From assembly GCA_040756655.1 (NCBI GenBank), contig JBFLYN010000036.1, positions 1-35,039 of the forward strand: a stretch of DNA of 35,039 nt, written 5' to 3'. Under the pieces are notes generated by a model. That model searched no databases and was not told the DNA's origin. It worked only from the letters and a program-made list of their open reading frames with translations. Shown here piece by piece: positions 1 through 6,814 of the stretch. This DNA is from JBFLYN01 sp040756655. GTDB lineage: Bacteria; Bacillota; Sulfobacillia; UBA8153. The first letter of the stretch is position 1, and every line of letters starts with the position of its first letter. The position numbers and the translations under genes are program-made.

Positions 1-119
1 GGCGGCCATTTGGAGAGGTTGGCCAGGGTACGTTTGCGGATCTTATTTCCCTCCCGCACCGATTCGCGGAGGAGGATGGCGGGGGGAGAGTTACGGTTGG
101 GCACCACGTCGATATACAT
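1..119 (-). CDS. IS1634/IS4-type transposase, N-terminal fragment (cut by window edge)
   Basis: The first 39 codons of a leftward gene are present, starting at an ATG at 119 and leaving the window at base 1. The peptide begins MYIDVVPNRNSPPAILLRES and continues into a basic KIRKRTLANLS stretch, which is the usual start of one branch of IS1634-like DDE transposases. No catalytic residue lies within the window, so whether the element is intact cannot be judged. A second, broken transposase of the same broad type lies at 31316-31983, but its N-terminus differs and it is not a copy of this one. Confidence 0.75.
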   Translation of the reverse strand, partial: MYIDVVPNRNSPPAILLRESVREGNKIRKRTLANLSKWP

Positions 120-125
120 GGCTCT

Positions 126-154
126 ATTATACCATGATATGGCGACCCAGGCAA
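126..154 (-). promoter_or_regulatory. sigma-A-type promoter of the left-edge transposase
   Basis: On the minus strand a TTGCCT box (149-154) is followed by a 17-bp spacer and a perfect TATAAT (126-131). Only six bases separate the -10 box from the ATG at 119, so transcription would start at or within one or two bases of the start codon, giving a leaderless mRNA. Confidence 0.6.
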
Positions 155-390
155 GACCTAACACTTAACATACATGGGTACATCTTCCAGTGCCTCCGGT
201 GACGTTATCCCTTCTACCAGGGCAAATGCCTCAATATGGGGTTTTCTGGTTCGGAACTTCGGACTAGAAGAACTACAAAACTTTAGTAACTAAGTTGACA
301 CGCGAACCGGGAACAATTGGCCGCGGGGCTTGGGGAGCCGCGCCGGGATCTCTCCTAACTAATGGAGCCCGCGGCAGGCGCAAGATCAAC
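155..390. other. gene-free spacer between transposase and VOC gene
   Basis: I see no coding region with family resemblance here. The stretch holds one copy of a 22-bp interspersed repeat (266-287) and a GC-rich imperfect hairpin near 320-345. No clear T-run marks a terminator for the leftward operon ending at 391. Confidence 0.5.
266..287 (+). repeat. 22-bp interspersed repeat, copy 1
   Basis: The core AGAAGAACTACAAAAC followed by TTTAGT recurs at 19231-19252 with a single T to C change. It is AT-rich compared with its surroundings. Both copies lie beside broken or mobile DNA, so they may be remnants of an element end; this is inference. Confidence 0.5.
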
Positions 391-765
391 CTATTCTGCC
401 GGCGTCATAACAGGCTCACGAACTTCGATGATGTTGCCTTCTGGGTCGGAAAACAACACCATCCTTCCGTAGGGCACAGCCTGAATGGGGCCGGCGCCCA
501 CACCTCTGGCTTGCAGCGCTGACACGGTAGCATCAAGGTCCGGTACATCGAACATGACAAACCAGTGGTTGCACCCCACCTGTCCTGGCTCGCGGCCAGC
601 GTACAGTGCCAGCGATGGCCCACCCCCGGTGGTCCGGAAAAACGTGCACTGGCCGGGCTCTTCGAAGTAGACTTCAAGTCCCAGTGTATCCCGGTAGAAG
701 GCGACCATCTTCTCAAGGTCAAAAGCATGAACAAAAAGCGCGCTGAGCCAGGCTTGTCCAAGCAA
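391..765 (-). CDS. VOC-fold protein (glyoxalase/bleomycin-resistance superfamily)
   Basis: A 124-residue single-module protein with the paired beta-alpha-beta-beta-beta repeats of the vicinal oxygen chelate superfamily. Candidate metal ligands are His13 in the first strand (LFVHAFDLEKMVAFYRDTLG), the His of GCNHWFVMFDV near 67, and the Glu of GNIIEVREP near the C-terminus. The start is a TTG at 765, chosen because an AAGGGGG ribosome site lies 8 bases upstream. It follows the HD gene after 41 bp and is the last gene of the leftward set. The family covers glyoxalases, dioxygenases and resistance proteins; the substrate cannot be read from the sequence. Confidence 0.85.
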   Translation of the reverse strand: MLGQAWLSALFVHAFDLEKMVAFYRDTLGLEVYFEEPGQCTFFRTTGGGPSLALYAGREPGQVGCNHWFVMFDVPDLDATVSALQARGVGAGPIQAVPYGRMVLFSDPEGNIIEVREPVMTPAE

Positions 766-806
766 GTCCAGTGCCCCCTTTCCCTGGTAGTCTACGGGAC
801 CACCCG

Positions 807-1475
807 CTAGAGGAGGCGCACCTCATTGATGGATAGCTCGAACGCGCAGCCCAGAAAAGACGCGGCGCGACGGCACATGACCATACGCGTCAGGAATATC
901 TCGAAGTAGTCCATGACCGGCGAGATGGAGGTGTCAACTGTCAGTTCCAGGGTGATGGTGCGCCGGCGTTCGTCCACCCGCACAAACGAATGTTCGACGG
1001 CGTAGTTAACCCGGTCGTGAATGTCAAAGGTGGTGCGGTCCGGGTTGCGTACCCGGCTCCGGTGCACATCGGACTTGTCGCCCAGGATCACGGCGGCGGC
1101 CACGTTGTTCACTGGTTCTGACGTGTCTTCCGGGTCGTGACTGCCGATGGCCCCCACCACTGCCGCTACCTCTTCGGGCGGCATGCCCAGTTCGCGTAGA
1201 ACTTGCCAGGCCATCATGGCGCCGGTCTGGCCGTGGGCCCAGCGGCTCACCACGTTTCCGATGTCGTGAAGATACCCGGCAATGGCCGCCAGTTCCGCCT
1301 CGCGCTCCGGGAAGTTCAGCCTGAGCAGGATGTTGCGGGATATGCTGGCTACCAGGTTGGCGTGGCGCACGCCGTGGTCGGTGTAACCAATGGCCCCCAA
1401 GTGGTCGTTTCCCCGTAGGAGGAAAACCTCCAACTCAGGATGTCGTTTGATCATGTCTAGAGTCACCAGCGCCAC
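807..1475 (-). CDS. HD-domain phosphohydrolase
   Basis: A 222-residue soluble protein with a metal-dependent HD domain: VRH near 38, LHD at 69-71 (AGYLHDIGN), His81, SHD at 112-114, and Asp133 in VILGDKSDVH. The family hydrolyses phosphate esters of nucleotides or signalling molecules. The start is a GTG at 1475 with AAAGGGGAG six bases upstream; it lies inside the end of the P-loop gene, giving a 41-nt overlap and so likely translational coupling. The last 60 residues (TITLELTVDTSISPVMDYFE onward) form a separate, probably alpha/beta tail that I do not recognise. It is not an HD-GYP protein, since the HHE and GYP motifs are absent. The substrate is unknown. Confidence 0.8.
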   Translation of the reverse strand: MALVTLDMIKRHPELEVFLLRGNDHLGAIGYTDHGVRHANLVASISRNILLRLNFPEREAELAAIAGYLHDIGNVVSRWAHGQTGAMMAWQVLRELGMPPEEVAAVVGAIGSHDPEDTSEPVNNVAAAVILGDKSDVHRSRVRNPDRTTFDIHDRVNYAVEHSFVRVDERRRTITLELTVDTSISPVMDYFEIFLTRMVMCRRAASFLGCAFELSINEVRLL

Positions 1476-1827
1476 CCGGATCTCCCCTTTCAGATATGGC
1501 CTCCAGGACCCGGGACAGGACTTTGCCGGGCGTAAGACCTGTAGTATCGAGGTAGATGTCGGCGCGGGCCCGGGCCTGCTCCAGCAGGTCCCGCTGCCGC
1601 TGCAGCCGCTCGGGCCCCCAGAAGACTTTCCGCCTGGTAACAGCCGCTTCGTAGGATACATCCAAGCATACCACTAAGTCCGGCGAACGCAGAGCCCAAA
1701 GCCGCGACACAGATGAGTGTTCTTGGGCAACGCAGTAAGCATCATATCCCCGGCGGCGCAGGGCGTCCACCAGGGTAGTCTTACCCGAGGTGCACACACC
1801 AACCACGAGAATGCGGGTCCTGGCCAT
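1435..1827 (-). CDS. small P-loop NTPase/kinase-like protein
   Basis: 130 residues with an N-terminal Walker A (GVCTSGKT, residues 10-17), a strand ending LVVCLDVS in the position of a second nucleotide-binding strand, and an arginine-rich lid-like stretch (TRRKVFWGPERLQRQRDLL). The plan fits small nucleotide kinases such as dNMP or APS kinases, but the substrate motifs of those families are not obvious and the protein is short. The start is an ATG at 1827 with AGGGGA six bases upstream. The 41-nt overlap with the downstream HD phosphohydrolase suggests the two work together; this is inference. Confidence 0.7.
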   Translation of the reverse strand: MARTRILVVGVCTSGKTTLVDALRRRGYDAYCVAQEHSSVSRLWALRSPDLVVCLDVSYEAAVTRRKVFWGPERLQRQRDLLEQARARADIYLDTTGLTPGKVLSRVLEAISERGDPGGAGDSRHDQTTS

Positions 1828-1858
1828 GCTCAGTCCCCTCACTGTGGAAAGGCCGTGG

Positions 1859-2560
1859 TCAGACGGGAAACGTCACACTCATCCGTCGCACCTGGGGATC
1901 AGGGTCACCCGCTCCGATGCCTACTACTACCACCGTCATATCGTCGGCGGGCCGGCCGTCGTCCCGGGACAGCGCCAGTTCCAGCAGGCGGTCGGCCAGC
2001 CCGGTGGCAGCCTCTGGACCATGACTTACCAGCAGCCCCGCGATCTCCTCACTGGTCAACTGGCACCCGCGGCGCAGGCCGGCGTTGCTGATACCATCGC
2101 TGGCCGCCAGGGCCATGATCCCGGGCTCCAACGCGTACTCGCTGATCCAAGGCCGGGTGCCGGGGTAAAGACCGATGGGCGCCACCTCGCCGGGAATGTC
2201 AAGCCTGCCTGCCGTCTTGACCACCACCAGGGCGTCCCCGTTCCTGGTAACCAGAAGGGTACGGCTGGTCAGGTCCACCGAGAGCATGCAAAGGGCCGCG
2301 GAAACCTTGCCGTCCCTCCAGGCGTAGAGAAAATCGTGCACGGCCCGGGCTACGGCCCCGTCGCGGGCTCCTTCCGCCGTCAACGCCATGGCTTTGGACA
2401 CCACCAGGCTGCTGATGCGCTTGGCAGCGGGCCCGCTACCCTGGCCATCGGCCAGGATGGCCGTGACCCCGCCCTGTCGCCGTTCGACGACCTCGACGGA
2501 GTCCCCGCTTTCCCCGACTGCCCATTTGCCTGTCTTGGCTACTCCAATGTGCACTAACAC
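1859..2560 (-). CDS. PP2C/SpoIIE-type serine phosphatase, free-standing
   Basis: 233 residues with the PP2C/SpoIIE metal-binding motifs in order: ILADGQGSG (Asp38), AASDGISNAG (Asp155) and RPADDMTVVVVG (Asp206-207). SpoIIE/RsbU-type enzymes dephosphorylate anti-sigma-factor antagonists or other phosphoproteins. There is no membrane segment or sensor domain, so the protein is essentially a bare catalytic domain. The GTG start at 2560 has GGGGAG eight bases upstream and overlaps the stop of the HD-GYP gene by 7 nt, so translation is probably coupled. No anti-sigma kinase or STAS antagonist gene lies nearby, so the target protein must be elsewhere. Confidence 0.82.
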   Translation of the reverse strand: MLVHIGVAKTGKWAVGESGDSVEVVERRQGGVTAILADGQGSGPAAKRISSLVVSKAMALTAEGARDGAVARAVHDFLYAWRDGKVSAALCMLSVDLTSRTLLVTRNGDALVVVKTAGRLDIPGEVAPIGLYPGTRPWISEYALEPGIMALAASDGISNAGLRRGCQLTSEEIAGLLVSHGPEAATGLADRLLELALSRDDGRPADDMTVVVVGIGAGDPDPQVRRMSVTFPV

Positions 2561-3852
2561 TCTGCACGCTCCCCGGTGGCGGCTGCTTGGGGTTGTTCGA
2601 TCTCCAGGCCGTCTTGGCGGTTCCACTCCAAGAAGGCTGCCACTACTTTGGGATCGAACTCGGTTTCGGCGTTCTCCTGGAGGACCGCCAGCGCCTCGGC
2701 CGCGGGACGTCCCTTGCGGTAGGGACGGTCGGTAACCATGGCGTCGTAAGCGTCGGCGACTCGGATGATCCTGGCTCCCAGTGGGATATCCTCCCCTGCC
2801 AGGCCGTCGGGATAACCGCTGCCGTCATAGTTTTCGTGGTGCCCGCGGATGAGGGGACTACCTCTGCGGTACAGCCTAAGCCGGGCGGTGATGTCAGCTC
2901 CCGAACGGGGGTGTTGCTGCATGACCCACCATCCCCGGGTGTCCAGTGCTCCGGGCTTCAAGAGCAAGTCATCGGTGACTCCCACTTTTCCCAAATCGTG
3001 AACCCGCGCCGCCATGGTTATGATCTCGACTGAGTCCTCATCCAAGCGGAGATGCCGGGCAGTCCTGGCTGCGTGTTCCGCCACCCGCTGGGAGTGCTGG
3101 TTGGTGTAGCTATCCCGGCGGTCGATCACGTCCACCAGGGTTTCCAGCGCCTGCCTGGTCTCCACCTGCAGCTCCGTGTAGTTTTTCAACCCCCGGTAGA
3201 CGATGAGTACGGGCAGCACCAGCAGCGCCGTGGCCAACCATTCTTCCACGAATACCCGGGCCACCAAGAGGCCCAGGGCGGCCAGCGCCCCGTACTGCAT
3301 GAGGTATCCCCGAAAGTGCCTAAACCAGATGCCGGTGGCGGATCTGCCCTGGCTCAGTGCAAAGGCAAAGCACACCAGAGTAACGTTGAGCACGTAGTAG
3401 ACCAGGACGGAAACGGTAAAGGCCACCCAGGTCAAGAGCAACCGGACGTGTCCGGCGGTTCCGAACCCGGCCAGCCACAGGGAGACGGTACGGTGGGTAA
3501 GGCCCGCCAGGGCAATACAGATGTAGTACTGGGAACTGTTAAAGGCCATCTTAAAGAGCGGTTGCTTGACCCGGGCATCGGCAGCAGCACTGGCCACGGC
3601 GGCCATCAGGGCCGCCGCGCCGGGAGCAAACAGAAGGTACGCCGCGCCGTGGAACGCGAAGGCCACCGATACCACGCCGTACTCGGGCAAGTCTACCGGG
3701 TTGAGCTCTGCGACGACGGTCATGCCCAAGAAGAAGAGAAGGTGCCAGGCTTTTGCGCCGTCCAGCTGGGGCGGCACCAGCAGGGTGAACAAGACACCGG
3801 AGGCAATGACCGCGAGAACATAGACGCGAGCAGGACGCGGCAGGCTACCCAA
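2554..3852 (-). CDS. membrane-anchored HD-GYP protein (putative c-di-GMP phosphodiesterase)
   Basis: 432 residues. Residues 10-220 contain about seven or eight hydrophobic segments; residues 235-405 form an HD-GYP domain with all hallmarks: HSQR (253), VHDLGKVG (284-291), QQHPRSG (312-318), HHENYDGSGYP (338-348) and RVADAYDAM (364-372). Such domains hydrolyse cyclic di-GMP or related dinucleotides at a two-metal site, here on the cytoplasmic side of the membrane. The start is a TTG at 3852 with AGGAG eight bases upstream. The N-terminal membrane block is probably the signal-sensing part. Placement below DUF5317 and above the PP2C gene suggests one signalling unit. Confidence 0.9.
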   Translation of the reverse strand: MGSLPRPARVYVLAVIASGVLFTLLVPPQLDGAKAWHLLFFLGMTVVAELNPVDLPEYGVVSVAFAFHGAAYLLFAPGAAALMAAVASAAADARVKQPLFKMAFNSSQYYICIALAGLTHRTVSLWLAGFGTAGHVRLLLTWVAFTVSVLVYYVLNVTLVCFAFALSQGRSATGIWFRHFRGYLMQYGALAALGLLVARVFVEEWLATALLVLPVLIVYRGLKNYTELQVETRQALETLVDVIDRRDSYTNQHSQRVAEHAARTARHLRLDEDSVEIITMAARVHDLGKVGVTDDLLLKPGALDTRGWWVMQQHPRSGADITARLRLYRRGSPLIRGHHENYDGSGYPDGLAGEDIPLGARIIRVADAYDAMVTDRPYRKGRPAAEALAVLQENAETEFDPKVVAAFLEWNRQDGLEIEQPQAAATGERAEC

Positions 3853-3941
3853 TGCGAGCTCTCCTCACCCCTACCCAAATATTGGGCCGGCAGACCCATG
3901 GAATAATGCTGTCTCCTGCTGAAGAACCGTTCCCTAAGTGC

Positions 3942-4022
3942 CTAGCGCCATTTGTGGAATGCCCCGCTGGCAGCCACAAACGAGGCTAGCGCGAGCAGGT
4001 AGTAGACTATGCGCCATCGCAC
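3942..4022 (-). CDS. 26-residue membrane microprotein
   Basis: A short frame from GTG at 4022 to TAG at 3942 encodes a basic N-terminus (MRWR), one hydrophobic segment (IVYYLLALASFVAASGAF) and a basic C-terminus (HKWR), the plan of a single-pass membrane microprotein. A perfect GGAGGTGA ribosome site (4029-4036) lies six bases before the GTG, unusually good for a chance frame. It lies 137 bp downstream of the DUF5317 stop and 89 bp upstream of the HD-GYP start in the same orientation. I know of no named family; function unknown. Confidence 0.6.
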   Translation of the reverse strand: MRWRIVYYLLALASFVAASGAFHKWR

Positions 4023-4159
4023 TGCTGGTCACCTCCAGGCAGCTTTCTGCCGCGGTCCGCTCTCTTTGGGGGCGCCGGCCCAAAAAATACCCCTAAAGGG
4101 AAGCACAGCAGGTCATTCGTGGTTCCCCCGGGAAACTCCTTCCCCATTGAGCAGAAAGG
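4023..4159 (-). other. spacer between DUF5317 gene and microprotein
   Basis: Apart from the ribosome site of the microprotein, this holds a short dyad (CCCTTTAGGG) followed by TATTTTTT on the minus strand near 4083-4100. It may be a weak terminator, but the stem is only four base pairs. Confidence 0.3.
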
Positions 4160-4711
4160 TCACGCAGCCTTCATGGCCCTGTGACACAACACAAATACCC
4201 CGGCGGCGATGAGCACGTCGCCGGCACTGAATACGTTGGCTACCGGCAGCCACACCGGTAGCCAGAATACGTCTCCAAGCACGGCCAACCTGGAAGTTGG
4301 CCCCAGCAACACCGAGTTCTGCGCTGGGCCATCCTGTAGCGCCGCCAGCACGTGGTGGAGCCCGGCCCCCTGCAGGGCGCGTTCGCTCACCGGCATGGCA
4401 CCGCCGTTGGCGGCGATGACCGTGGCATTGGCCAGGGTGCCGGCGGCCAGGTACGCCACCCCCGGCCGGGTCCAGTTGAGAGCCAGAAAACCCAATAGCC
4501 CTGCGTAACTTGCCAAGTGCAGCACCATCACCAGGGATGGGCTCCACGCCGACGTCCACGGCGAGAAGATGACGGCCTGGATCCCCAAGGGTAGGAAAGC
4601 CAAGGGCGTGGCCCGCCACGCCCGCCTGACCAGGCGTTCAAGGCGTCCTCCGGTCAAGCGGGCCGACACCAGGGCCAGGGCCGTCACCACCAGCAAGAAC
4701 ACGACCTTCAC
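4160..4711 (-). CDS. DUF5317 family integral membrane protein
   Basis: 183 residues with four to five hydrophobic segments. The family signature is clear: ANGGAMPVSERALQ in the middle, then SVLLGPTSRLAVLGDVFWLP and PVANVFSAGDVLIAAG near the C-terminus. DUF5317 proteins are widespread in Firmicutes and have no established function; they are often found beside HD-GYP genes, as here. The start is a GTG at 4711 with AAGG six bases upstream, directly before a hydrophobic helix (VVFLLVVTALALVSA). The gene is the first of the leftward set reaching 391. Confidence 0.85.
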   Translation of the reverse strand: MKVVFLLVVTALALVSARLTGGRLERLVRRAWRATPLAFLPLGIQAVIFSPWTSAWSPSLVMVLHLASYAGLLGFLALNWTRPGVAYLAAGTLANATVIAANGGAMPVSERALQGAGLHHVLAALQDGPAQNSVLLGPTSRLAVLGDVFWLPVWLPVANVFSAGDVLIAAGVFVLCHRAMKAA

Positions 4712-4775
4712 CAGCTGCCTTCGTAGACTATTCGGCACCCCTTGACAGGTATCCCGGGATGGGCCCGCCTGTCCC

Positions 4776-4785
4776 GGGGGGGGGG
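4776..4785 (+). repeat. run of ten G in the leader of the DUF5317 gene
   Basis: Ten consecutive G on the plus strand (C on the coding strand) lie about 65 bp upstream of the DUF5317 start, flanked by GC-rich inverted repeats. The 4712-4841 leader has no other recognisable gene. Such homopolymers are prone to replication slippage and to sequencing error. Confidence 0.7.
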
Positions 4786-4841
4786 CGGGCTGCCCGCTCC
4801 TCCTTGGAATGTATCGTCTAGCAGCACGGGTTTGTGTATAC

Positions 4842-4871
4842 AAAAAACCGGGCCGGCACCGGCCGGCCCGG
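4842..4871 (-). terminator. strong intrinsic terminator after hflC
   Basis: On the minus strand a perfect 10-bp stem (CCGGGCCGGC / GCCGGCCCGG) with a 4-base loop is followed by six T. It lies 10 bp past the hflC stop and ends the murT-gatD-hflK-hflC transcript. Confidence 0.93.
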
Positions 4872-4881
4872 CGGTGTTCGC

Positions 4882-5745
4882 CTAGCGCTTACCGCCGTCC
4901 AGGAGGAAGCGAAGGAACTCGGAGTCGTGGGGCAGCACCAGGGTGGTCTGGCCACCCAGAGCCAACCGGTAGGCCTCCAGGCTCCGCAAGAAAGCGTAGA
5001 AATCAGGGTCCTTCTGGAAGGCTTCGGCATAGACTCGGATGGCCTCGGCATCTCCCTCACCGCGTATGATCTCTGACTGGCGGTAGGCCTCGGCCAGCAG
5101 GATGGCGCGCTCCTTGTCGGTCTGGGCCCGTATCTTCTGGGCTTCCTCGGCGCCCTCTGACCGGTACTGGAGGGCCTGGCGCTGGCGCTCGGCACGCATC
5201 CTCTGGTAGATGGCCTGTTCGTTTTCGGGCGGGAGATCGGCCCGCTTGATGCGTACATCCAGGATCTGGACACCGTACTCCCGGGCCAGGAAATCGGCCC
5301 GGGCCGTGACTACCTCCATGATGTAGGAGCGATGGGTGGACACGATCTGGTCCAGGTCGAACTTACCCAGTTCTACGCGGAGCTCAGAGTAGATAATGTC
5401 GTCAAGCCGTGCCATGGCCCCCAGTTCGTGGCCCACCGTCTGCATCAAGAGCAGGGGATCGATGATCTTCCAGCGGGCGTAGTTATCCACGATCAGCGTC
5501 TTTTTGTCCCGGGTAATGATGCCGGTGGGGGCAGCATCATACTCCAGCACCCGCCGGTCAAAAAGCCTCACTGCCTGGATAAAGGGGACTTTGAAGTGCA
5601 GGCCCGCTTCGCGGATGGTCCGCACGGGCTTACCGAACTCGGTGATCACGGCCTGGCGGGTCTCGTCCACGATGACCACCGACGAGAGCAGGCCCACAAC
5701 CACCAGGAACAAGACTACCAGTCCGGCCAGTTTCTTCAGGTTCAT
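4882..5745 (-). CDS. hflC: HflC, SPFH-domain membrane protease modulator
   Basis: 287 residues, the family's usual length. A single N-terminal membrane anchor (residues 7-24) is followed by an SPFH/band-7 domain (EFGKPVRTIREAGLHFKVPF) and a long charged coiled-coil rich in Glu, Arg and Ala (about 175-245, AERQRQALQYRSEGAEEAQK). HflC forms a large membrane cage with HflK around the FtsH protease and controls turnover of membrane proteins. The ATG at 5745 overlaps the hflK stop (ATGA), so the two are translationally coupled. Confidence 0.93.
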   Translation of the reverse strand: MNLKKLAGLVVLFLVVVGLLSSVVIVDETRQAVITEFGKPVRTIREAGLHFKVPFIQAVRLFDRRVLEYDAAPTGIITRDKKTLIVDNYARWKIIDPLLLMQTVGHELGAMARLDDIIYSELRVELGKFDLDQIVSTHRSYIMEVVTARADFLAREYGVQILDVRIKRADLPPENEQAIYQRMRAERQRQALQYRSEGAEEAQKIRAQTDKERAILLAEAYRQSEIIRGEGDAEAIRVYAEAFQKDPDFYAFLRSLEAYRLALGGQTTLVLPHDSEFLRFLLDGGKR

Positions 5746-6746
5746 CGCCTGCCCACCCCCTCGTTGAGCGGGAGGAATCGCAAGGTAGATCCTGACTCAT
5801 CCAGGATGTAGATGGTGACTCCGGGCAGTACCGCCTCCATCATTTCCAGGTACAGCCGGGTGCGGGTGACCCCGGGCGCTTTCTGGTACTCTTCCAGCAT
5901 GGCCAAGAATCGCTGGGTCTCGCCTTCGGCCCGGGCCACCCTTTCAGCCCGGTAGGCCTCGGCCTGCCGGATGACTTGTTCGGCTTCGCCCCGGGCCCGG
6001 GGAATCACGTCGTTCCGGTAACCTTCCGCCTCGTTGATGAGCTTGGCCCGGTCTTCGCGGGCGGACGCGACGTCTTTGAAGGCGTCCCGGACGGCCGCGG
6101 GCGGCTGCACATCCTGCAGCTGGATGGCTACAACCTGTACCCCAGCTTCATAGCGGTCGATGATGTCCTGCAGCAAAAGCCGGGTCTCTTCCTGGATCTC
6201 GGCCTTGGCCACGGTGAGCACATCGTCGATCTGCCGGCTACCCACCACCTGGCGCAGGGCGGCCTCGGCCGCATCGCGCAGGGCGCTCTCTACATCAAGG
6301 ACTTTGAAAAGGTACTGGGCGGCGTCCTTGATGCGCCACTGCACGATGATCTCGGCGTCCACGATGTTCTCGTCTCCCGTCAGCATCAGGGATTCTTCGG
6401 GATGGTCTTCGTACTGGGCTGGGCTGGTCTGCTTGATGGTGCGAAACCCGATCTCGATGCGCTTGACCTCGGTGACCTTAGGTGTCACCACCGACTCGAA
6501 CGGCCAGGGCAAGTGGTAGTTAATGCCCGGGCTGGAGACCCGGCTTAGGGCCCCAAACCGCCGGACCACGCCTTGCTCGTCCGGTTGGACCGTGTAAATC
6601 CCACTGGCCAAGTAGACCAGCAACAGCGGCACGACCAGGGCCACCAGGGGCAGCTTGGGCAGCCTCAGCCGGGGGACCTGGGGCATCTGAACGGTCTTGC
6701 CCGCCGGGCGCGGACGCCAGGGAGGTCCCTGGGAGTCAAAACTCAC
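5742..6746 (-). CDS. hflK: HflK, SPFH-domain membrane protease modulator
   Basis: 334 residues. A short Pro/Gly-rich cytoplasmic N-terminus precedes one membrane helix (LPLVALVVPLLLVYLASGIY), then the SPFH domain (QGVVRRFGALSRVSSPGINY) and a coiled coil with RAEGETQRFLAMLEEYQKAPGVTRTRLY, typical of HflK. Partner of HflC in the FtsH-associated membrane complex. The start is a GTG at 6746 preceded by a GGAGGGAG-type ribosome site. Only 68 bp without a terminator separate it from gatD, so it may share that transcript. Confidence 0.93.
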   Translation of the reverse strand: MSFDSQGPPWRPRPAGKTVQMPQVPRLRLPKLPLVALVVPLLLVYLASGIYTVQPDEQGVVRRFGALSRVSSPGINYHLPWPFESVVTPKVTEVKRIEIGFRTIKQTSPAQYEDHPEESLMLTGDENIVDAEIIVQWRIKDAAQYLFKVLDVESALRDAAEAALRQVVGSRQIDDVLTVAKAEIQEETRLLLQDIIDRYEAGVQVVAIQLQDVQPPAAVRDAFKDVASAREDRAKLINEAEGYRNDVIPRARGEAEQVIRQAEAYRAERVARAEGETQRFLAMLEEYQKAPGVTRTRLYLEMMEAVLPGVTIYILDESGSTLRFLPLNEGVGRR

Positions 6747-6814
6747 GCTTCTCCCTCCTCCTCGTAATTTTCCTTACTCACGTTAGTACGGGCTAAACAG
6801 GCAAAAGTTCCCGC

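Noticed and set aside
1790..2557. 255-codon open frame on the plus strand
   Set aside because: Antisense to the PP2C gene, whose metal motifs are clear.
3052..3906. 284-codon open frame on the plus strand
   Set aside because: Antisense shadow of the HD-GYP gene; no ribosome site or recognisable motif.
4083..4100. Terminator after DUF5317
   Set aside because: The stem before TATTTTTT is only about four base pairs, too weak to call.
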